The notes under the pieces were generated by a model. The model was not told where the DNA came from and made no database searches. It worked only from the letters and a program-made list of their open reading frames with translations. 64,000 nt of DNA. Origin: Rosistilla carotiformis (GTDB lineage: Bacteria > Planctomycetota > Planctomycetia > Pirellulales > Pirellulaceae). The stretch is taken from positions 4,751,411-4,815,410 of the forward strand of contig NZ_CP036348.1 of NCBI RefSeq assembly GCF_007753095.1, written 5' to 3'. Shown piece by piece: positions 59,689-64,000 of this stretch. Within the stretch, counting starts at the first letter, position 1; the number at the start of each line of letters is the position of its first letter. Both the position numbers and the translations under genes were made by a program.

Positions 59689-60044
59689 GCATGACGATGT
59701 CCGTCAAGTCCGACGGTTGGATTGGTAGCGGGCTTGGGTTGGTTATGTGATCGCTGTCTTGGATTTCTTTTGCAACCACATCAATCGAGGAACCGAACTC
59801 GGCTATGAGGACCGCTCTGCAATGTAAAAGCAAAATCGAATCAATCCAATTGAGTTTGTAATCTTCGTCGCCACGCTTGAGCATCCATGCGAGCGCCCCT
59901 TCACGCGAATCGTCATCCGCGTCCCAAAGCCTGCGAACGAACCGAACGTGGCAACATTGCCAATGTGCGTACGAAGAAGTCGACAAAGCCGCTAGGCCCG
60001 CTCGGCGGATCCTTCATAGCAATTGCGACTTCATTCAGATCCAT
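59666..60044 (-). pseudogene. Frameshifted cassette gene, unknown family
   Basis: An ATG at 60044, four bases after the attC-like site at 60048, opens a frame reading MDLNEVAIAMKDPPSGPSGF and on to MLPRSVRSQALG. It stops at 59913. The adjacent frame continues with DADDDSREGALAWMLKRGDE and on to SIDVVAKEIQD, which looks like the rest of the same protein. One lost or gained base near 59920 would join them. The second frame runs on through the weak attC-like site to 59666. I do not recognise the family. Confidence 0.5.
59689..59748 (-). other. Possible attC-like recombination site (weak)
   Basis: On the minus strand ACATAAC (59748-59742) and GTCATGC (59695-59689) could be R'' and R', with inner arms containing AAGCCCG and AAGTCCG. 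The eight bases after the right end (CGCTGAAC) match those after the site at 61457. Pairing of the arms is poor, so this is a weak call. Confidence 0.35.
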
Positions 60045-60047
60045 ATT

Positions 60048-60138
60048 GCAGAACGGCAGGGTTTTGCGGGGGGCGGCGAATGACTTTTAAGCAAACGGAA
60101 AAGGGTGCCACCGCCGCTCCGTAACAACCCTTGGCCAA
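60048..60138 (-). other. Degenerate attC-like site
   Basis: This 91-bp segment aligns with the clear site at 63579: plus strand GCAGAACGGCAGGG...GCGGGGGGCGGCG on the left and CCACCGCCGCTCCG...CTTGGCC on the right. Its inner arms pair as GGAGCGGCG with CGCCGCCCC. The R' core (GTTCTGC on the minus strand) is fair; the R'' side has decayed. The frameshifted gene starts four bases beyond it, the typical cassette layout. Confidence 0.55.
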
Positions 60139-60431
60139 CCTTTGCGGTGAATGAACGAGGAGTCATCGCGACCACCGCCCATTAACGCGACGACCAAGAT
60201 ATCGCTACCATCGACCTTGAAATGAATGATATAGGAAAACCGCTTAAGTCGGCACGGGCAAAGTCCGTTCTTGGCGATCGCGAACAGTAGTGGGTTGCCC
60301 TGGATTCAGCTTATCGCCGAAACGTATTCGGCAATAAATTCATCGCCGAGTCCCGGGAGCTAGTCGTCATACCAAGCGGCGGCATCGCAAACATCATTTT
60401 CGATCTCCGAACGCTACGTAACATGCCACAT
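60087..60431 (-). pseudogene. ParE/RelE-type toxin pseudogene
   Basis: An unbroken 115-codon frame from ATG 60431 to TAA 60087 contains three internal stops (two TAG, one TGA). Its content is clearly ParE-like: DAAAWYDD, LPGLGDEFIAEYVSAIS, and LKRFSYIIHFKVDGSDILVV. The ATG overlaps the antitoxin stop (TGATG), the usual coupling in these modules. There is no frameshift, so it was silenced by point mutations only. The last codons run into the attC-like site at 60048. Confidence 0.75.
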
Positions 60432-60975
60432 CACCGTTGCTTCTCGATGCGCCGCATCATTTCATCGCGCGACACGGCGGTCGATGGGTCTACATGGTCG
60501 GAAGCAAGTCGACGGTCAATTTCGGCTTGTTGCTCCGCAGACGGCGAAAGGTCAACATCGTCAGGCAGTGTGTCCCAAATTGCATGCACAATACGCAAGC
60601 GATCCCCAACCGGAAGTGTTGAAAGGTCAGAAATTGGTTGATCAACGTTCTTGTTAGATCCTCAAGCGATATTTAGCCGGGAGGGGGCCGAAGGTCGAGC
60701 GAGCAAAATGCTCGCGAATCACGGAGTTCTGCGACGTCAGGCGTACCGGCTCGCGCGAAGTCTCAAAGGCCCCTGACGCATGTCCAAGACGATTGCCAGT
60801 GGAGTCGGAATGACCAACAAGTGGATTGCCGAAAAAGGACGGAGCTCTATAAAACCTCTCTGGGCCGAGCTTGCTCCGCTTCGTCGAACCGCCTAGTGCG
60901 GACCCGCACGCTAGGTGGTGTGGGGGGCCGCGGTCAGCGATGGCCGCGGCTACCCGATTTATGCCGTGTTTTCAT
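60431..60975 (-). pseudogene. Addiction-module antitoxin, split by an insertion
   Basis: Codons from 60653 to 60431 encode ISDLSTLPVGDRLRIVHAIW, DTLPDDVDLSPSAEQQAEID and a RRIEKQR end, a typical addiction-module antitoxin of ~75 residues. This part has no start codon. Removing 60654-60958 joins it in frame to ATG AAA ACA CGG CAT AA at 60975-60959 and gives a 79-codon protein starting MKTRHNKNVDQ. The insert is antisense to the gene, so RNA splicing cannot restore it. The first few codons are inferred; they also overlap the end of the neighbouring gene. Confidence 0.6.
60654..60958 (+). mobile_element. ORF-less group II intron or intron relic
   Basis: The 3' end carries a domain V-like hairpin (60887-60919; ACCGCCTAG paired to CTAGGTGGT, a CG bulge, and TGCGG paired to CCGCA). 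A domain VI-like hairpin follows (60921-60958; CCGCGG/CCGCGG), ending CTACCCGAT with an unpaired A as in bacterial group II introns. The upstream part (TTTAGCCGGGAGG, GGAGTTCTG, CCTGACGC, GGAGCTCTATAAAACC) resembles domain I-IV elements of the same class. At 305 bp it has no reverse transcriptase and lacks a clear GUGYG 5' end, so it is probably internally deleted or 5'-altered. The boundaries come from the antitoxin reading frame. Confidence 0.6.
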
Positions 60976-61435
60976 GAATTGTGGATCGACGGAAGGTATC
61001 GACCATTTGTTTGTACTCCACGCGATCAAATGTGAATGGCCCGACACCGCCGAGCCATTCGACCTTCGTCCCTATGTTTTCAGGCAACTCGTCTGGTTCA
61101 GAATGGTCGAGGCCCAATCGTTGCCACACGACTGCGTCAGCAGTAGAGGTAACGTCCGCCACAATGACAGAACATCGTAGATCAAGGTCATCCGGACAAA
61201 TCGGAACTGGAGCAATCGAACGCGTAGCATGAGCGGGCATTATTCACTGCCATACCATTTGACGTTCCCGATCACCATGAATCCAGTCGAGCATCGCTGG
61301 CACAAGTCCATTGAGCTTCTGATGCGGACAAGCAGCAGAGAGGATGCGATCGAGCGGGCCCCCGTCAATGGCGATGACGAGATGTGGATCGCATACGAAC
61401 TCCGTGTGCTGCATACATGCTGCGATTGTGTTCAT
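60959..61435 (-). pseudogene. Conserved cassette gene with one in-frame TGA
   Basis: A 159-codon frame runs from ATG 61435 (22 bases past the attC-like site at 61457) to TAA 60959 and is broken by a single TGA at 61246-61244. Both halves look like one protein: VCDPHLVIAIDGGPLDRILS and GLVPAMLDWIHGDRERQMVW before the stop, CPDDLDLRCSVIVADVT, WQRLGLD and GPFTFDRVEY after it. A change from CGA (Arg) would explain the stop. The final TAA lies in a GCATAA sequence at the intron junction. The function is unknown. Confidence 0.6.
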
Positions 61436-61456
61436 GGAGCTCGGTGTGGTTCAGCG

Positions 61457-61547
61457 GCATAACGTTGGCGATCAGCGAGCCGCCGAATAAGAGCTTGCTA
61501 TAAATTAAACGCGGTGTCGGCGGCTTCGCTGCATCGCTTGGTTATGC
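61457..61547 (-). other. attC-like recombination site
   Basis: GCATAAC (61457-61463) and GTTATGC (61541-61547) are perfect inverted outer cores, 91 bp end to end. The inner arms pair over GCGATC-AGCGA-GCCGCCGA against TCGGCGGC-TTCGCT-GCATCGC with unpaired bases, the structure recognised by integron integrases. A gene starts just beyond each end: minus at 61435 and plus at 61557. Confidence 0.8.
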
Positions 61548-61556
61548 GAGATCACA

Positions 61557-61868
61557 ATGAGTGTTTTAAGTGCATTCGGGGCAATGTTGGATCGCACTGA
61601 CCCAGACTTTGAGGTCGAGTATTTGGGCAGTGGATTTAAGCTGGATGTGTTTCGCGTTTATCGCCGAGGCAGTGATGTTGAAACTGGCTCTCTTCGGTGT
61701 GGGGAGGTTCGGTGGCATATAGTACGATTCGACCTGCCGGAGGCGATGGAGTCACCTTCACCTTTGGTTGTGAGCGAAGACGAAGACGGCGAGTCGTGTT
61801 CTGCCCCTGGTTGGGACACGCGGCAAGGGTTTGTGGATTCATTGCAATTGGTTCCACGGGTTGCATAG
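61557..61868 (+). CDS. Cassette-type gene, unknown function
   Basis: 103 residues. ATG lies 10 bases after the attC-like site, and the TAG is inside the GCATAGC core of the next one, so the frame fits exactly between two sites. The sequence (FEVEYLGSGFKLDVFRVYRR, EVRWHIVRFDLPEAMESPSP) is protein-like, acidic, and has no recognised domain. It is the only plus-strand gene in a stretch where the others are on the minus strand. Confidence 0.5.
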   Translation: MSVLSAFGAMLDRTDPDFEVEYLGSGFKLDVFRVYRRGSDVETGSLRCGEVRWHIVRFDLPEAMESPSPLVVSEDEDGESCSAPGWDTRQGFVDSLQLVPRVA

Positions 61869-61988
61869 CGTCTGAGGCATGGCAGCCCGATCCGGGAGCG
61901 CGGCCTCGAAAGCAGAATAAGGAATCGAATCAGGGAAGTCAATCAACTCGAAACGGGATCGGGCTTGTCCATCGCCGGCTTGTTAGCC
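61863..61988 (-). other. Probable attC-like site, longer type
   Basis: Outer cores GCATAGC (61863-61869) and GTTAGCC (61982-61988) flank arms that pair strongly at AGCCCGATCC / GGATCGGGCT. The site is 126 bp with a large apical part. One outer core deviates from the other, so confidence is moderate. Confidence 0.5.
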
Positions 61989-62086
61989 GTTCGGACCTCA
62001 CTACACGAAGGAAGGAAACGTGGCGTCGCTTAACACCGTGCCATTCACACCCTGACCCGTTTCACGCACCACGCTTGAAGTCTGTT

Positions 62087-63418
62087 CTATTTGCTGGGAG
62101 TGATGATGGGCTGATCGCGGCCGATAGCTGACAGGCACGCCATTTCTTCGGATGTGAGTGCACGATCAAAAACGGCAACACCTCCAATGTAGGCGGAAAG
62201 AGTTTTGTGGCGATTGCTGTGAATCACGCGCCCCACGGTGAATGGTCCGCCCTCGGCAAGCGTGCGCGGAGCATAAATATCGTGACCAAACCAATAGGGA
62301 TTTGATTTCAGCGCTACGAGCGCGCTGGAGACCGTTTCGCTAACCTGCCCTTGACTGTCTTTACGTAAAGTGACACGCACTTTCGTGTATTCATAAGTGC
62401 GCTCGACAACGCGTTCTCCCGCAGTCTCAGACACAATCTTTTCGCTCAAAGGAGTTGTCTCCGGCGGCGAGTAAAATTCATTCGCTTCCGAGTCCGCTAC
62501 CGGTTGCTTCGACGCAGCCAGTTTGCCCTTCTGCCAGGCTTCCGCTGCGTATTTGTAGTGTCGGTCCTTCTCTGGATTCTCGACCCACACTTCGCTGGAT
62601 GAACCGTCAAGAAAGGACCTAACCGCTTTCGTTTGGCTATCGAAAGTGAATCCAATGGTTGACCATCCCTTATCGAGATCCGCCCCTTTGGCATCTACGC
62701 TGATCTTTTTCATCTTCTCAGACGTCGTTGACATATGCCGCGCATAACGATCTCCAAAGGTCGAGAGACCATTCTCGGAAATATGGGCACTTACGCCACC
62801 TGGATTCGCACCCAATCCGGCGAATAAGCCGAACTGCCGTGCTCCCTTGACCTGCACCGGAGCGGGATCTTTGACGCCGGGTGTATCCGTGCCCTCGAGC
62901 CACATTCCGGCAATGCCATGATCTTCCCCCTGATAGATGAGCCAAACCAACATGGTCACGGATTTACCGGGCCCTTTGATATCCAGCGGCGTATCGTGCA
63001 GCAAGGATCTCGGAACCATCAAAACCGGAAGGTCAGTCTCGGACTTCGGGTCCCGGAATTGCACCGCCTGCCCAAAAGGTCCACGATTCAGCAAAGGAAA
63101 ATCAGCCAATGACGCCTCTTCCCCCTGGTGCCAGTAATCTACAGAAATATTATGTGGCTCAAGCACATACCGGTGCTCATCTCCCTTTGCTGTGTGCGCA
63201 ACAAACTTCCCTGTTCCGTTGACTCCTTCTTCACGTTGCACAAAATCCCAGAAGGCGACCAGGCCCGGGGTCTCCGTCACGGATTCAACCCGCTCCTCAT
63301 AAGTCTGGAGACGCGACTCCGATACAGGCGGTGCAGCGCGTGATATGCCGGTCTGAGCAACTACCAGAGCTGTGAAGAGCGGCAATGTAAATTTCGTTCG
63401 TGTCTGTTTTATTTTCAT
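62087..63418 (-). CDS. Secreted LamG/concanavalin-like domain protein
   Basis: 443 residues with a signal peptide (LPLFTALVVAQTGISRA). The lectin-type jelly-roll pattern is visible: PGLVAFWDFVQREEG near the start, GQAVQFRDPKS, SVTMLVWLIYQGEDHGIAGM, WSTIGFTFDSQTKAVRSFLD, and AYIGGVAVFDRALTSEEMA at the end. Codon choice looks less GC-rich than in the chromosomal genes to the left, consistent with acquisition as a mobile cassette. It may bind carbohydrate; no catalytic motif is seen. Confidence 0.82.
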   Translation of the reverse strand: MKIKQTRTKFTLPLFTALVVAQTGISRAAPPVSESRLQTYEERVESVTETPGLVAFWDFVQREEGVNGTGKFVAHTAKGDEHRYVLEPHNISVDYWHQGEEASLADFPLLNRGPFGQAVQFRDPKSETDLPVLMVPRSLLHDTPLDIKGPGKSVTMLVWLIYQGEDHGIAGMWLEGTDTPGVKDPAPVQVKGARQFGLFAGLGANPGGVSAHISENGLSTFGDRYARHMSTTSEKMKKISVDAKGADLDKGWSTIGFTFDSQTKAVRSFLDGSSSEVWVENPEKDRHYKYAAEAWQKGKLAASKQPVADSEANEFYSPPETTPLSEKIVSETAGERVVERTYEYTKVRVTLRKDSQGQVSETVSSALVALKSNPYWFGHDIYAPRTLAEGGPFTVGRVIHSNRHKTLSAYIGGVAVFDRALTSEEMACLSAIGRDQPIITPSK

Positions 63419-63437
63419 TTCTAAGTGCTTTCAAACG

Positions 63438-63569
63438 CTAGTAATACACCGTCACACATCCTCCACAAAAAAGATACTCCTGCTGGGCGGACTGAAAAAG
63501 GTTGCTCACGTCTTGAGAGACTCCAGTAGGGACGTTCCGGTCTACTGTTCCTAAGTCTTCTGGGAGCAT
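63438..63569 (-). CDS. Small open frame after an attC-like site
   Basis: 43 residues (MLPEDLGTVDRNVPTG and on, ending CGGCVTVYY). It starts 9 bases beyond the attC-like site at 63579, as cassette genes do, and ends 19 bases before the LamG gene. No family is recognised and no ribosome-binding site is seen. Confidence 0.3.
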   Translation of the reverse strand: MLPEDLGTVDRNVPTGVSQDVSNLFQSAQQEYLFCGGCVTVYY

Positions 63570-63578
63570 AATTTGATT

Positions 63579-63669
63579 GGCGAACGGTAGCGATCAGCGG
63601 GCGGCGGGAGCGGATTCTCCATTGGCAGCAACGTCACCACCGCCGCTCCGTTGAATCGCATGGTTCGCC
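63579..63669 (-). other. attC-like recombination site
   Basis: Outer cores GGCGAAC (63579-63585) and GTTCGCC (63663-63669) are perfect inverted repeats, again 91 bp apart end to end. Inner arms pair as GCGAT...GCGGGCGGCGG against CCGCCGCTCCG...ATCGC with bulges, closely like the site at 61457. The reading frame of the small gene at 63594 runs into it, which is common for cassette genes. Confidence 0.8.
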
Positions 63670-63806
63670 GCTTTGTAGGTTGGGCGGTCCGAAGTCGCTT
63701 GTTCGGCGCGAAGGCGATCTAATAGACCAGAGATTGTGCCACCGGATTCAACCAGCAGTCGTTCCCGTGTCGCATGCAATTCGTCAAGTATTGGATTCTT
63801 CGTCAT
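63594..63806 (-). CDS. Small protein paired with a PIN-domain gene
   Basis: 70 codons, of which the first ~45 (MTKNPILDELHATRERLLVE, SGGTISGLLDRLRAEQATSD) are the real protein-like part; the remainder is translated attC sequence (HAIQRSGGGDVAANGE). It overlaps the end of the PIN gene by 23 bp, so the two are translated together. Small partners of this type are seen next to PIN-domain genes; whether it is an antitoxin is not established. Confidence 0.6.
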   Translation of the reverse strand: MTKNPILDELHATRERLLVESGGTISGLLDRLRAEQATSDRPTYKAANHAIQRSGGGDVAANGESAPAAR

Positions 63807-64000
63807 CGTTTTCTCCGCCTAAAAATTCAGTCGGCGTGCAAATCAGCAGTTGGTCGTAACCCTGTTCTTCCAACAAGCGATAGACCCGAGGAAGTTCGTG
63901 AGCGTTTGCAATGTGCTTGCAGTTTTGCGTCAGTAGATAGTTTACACCGGCGATCGCGGCTGCGGCAACATGCACCGCATCGGCGGCCGCCTTTTGCGAC
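63784..64000 (-). CDS. PIN-domain protein, partial at the window edge
   Basis: The last 71 residues of a PIN-domain protein; the N-terminus lies beyond 64000. ADAVHVAAAAIAGVNYLLTQ, NCKHIANA and LLICTPTEFLGGE match the C-terminal half of VapC-type PIN ribonucleases, including the conserved Asp. The small gene that overlaps its end suggests a toxin-antitoxin-like pair carried as a cassette. Confidence 0.75.
   Translation of the reverse strand, partial: SQKAAADAVHVAAAAIAGVNYLLTQNCKHIANAHELPRVYRLLEEQGYDQLLICTPTEFLGGENDDEESNT

Noticed and set aside
61229-61462. Plus-strand frame of 77 codons ending inside the attC-like core at 61457
   Set aside because: The position is cassette-like, but the minus strand here shows a longer, more protein-like frame, so the plus frame is probably chance.
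1-64000. CRISPR array or phage genes
   Set aside because: No regularly spaced direct repeats with unique spacers and no phage structural or lysis genes were seen.

Overview
The window comes from a planctomycete chromosome, most likely the Pirellulaceae (Rhodopirellula/Rosistilla-like). The evidence is a DUF1559 protein, a large SdrD_B-repeat surface protein with a planctomycete LE-x-R type N-terminus, the planctomycete 'agarase-like' family, many secreted proteins of unknown function, weak ribosome-binding sites, and moderately GC-rich DNA with much GATC/CGATCG. The species cannot be named from the sequence alone. Positions 1-53,900 are mostly ordinary chromosome, with most genes on the minus strand: lepA (cut by the window edge), a ROK glucokinase, a two-gene response-regulator operon (REC-HDOD plus REC with a degenerate HD-GYP), RNase PH, sulfite reductase, folD, an odd zinc-ribbon/ACP-like small protein, an FKBP isomerase, hflX, a CE6-type esterase, a GNAT enzyme, a DUF1559 protein, a large lipoprotein, an L7/L12-CTD-like small protein, a VWA protein, a tandem universal stress protein, a DEAD-box helicase with a remarkable 15-bp tandem repeat, and an NtrC-type regulator. 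Between the NtrC gene and the next operon lies a strong candidate small RNA gene on the plus strand (promoter about 26251, terminator 26351-26389). A three-gene sucrose operon follows on the minus strand (26.5-31.5 kb): bifunctional sucrose-phosphate synthase/phosphatase, amylosucrase and a separate sucrose-phosphatase-like HAD enzyme. After it come egtD, a secreted SGNH hydrolase and parallel beta-helix pair with a clear terminator, a membrane-anchored Ser/Thr kinase, an agarase-like protein, a giant RND/MMPL exporter, a fatty acid desaturase, three conserved secreted or unknown proteins, a glyoxylate/hydroxypyruvate reductase, an S41 protease, a WD40 protein and the 1734-residue SdrD_B protein. 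Positions about 59.6-64.0 kb are quite different. This stretch reads as a decaying integron cassette array. There are three clear or fairly clear attC-like sites and two weaker ones; the three best are each 91 bp long. Small genes start a few bases after the sites or stop inside them. Several of the genes are broken: a conserved gene with one in-frame TGA, a frameshifted gene, and a ParE-type toxin with three stops in an otherwise open frame. The toxin's antitoxin gene is split by a 305-bp antisense insert that ends in group II intron domains V-VI. The array also holds a LamG-type secreted protein and a PIN-domain gene cut by the window end. No integron integrase is visible. If the array reads leftward, as most of its genes do, the integrase would lie to the right of position 64000.
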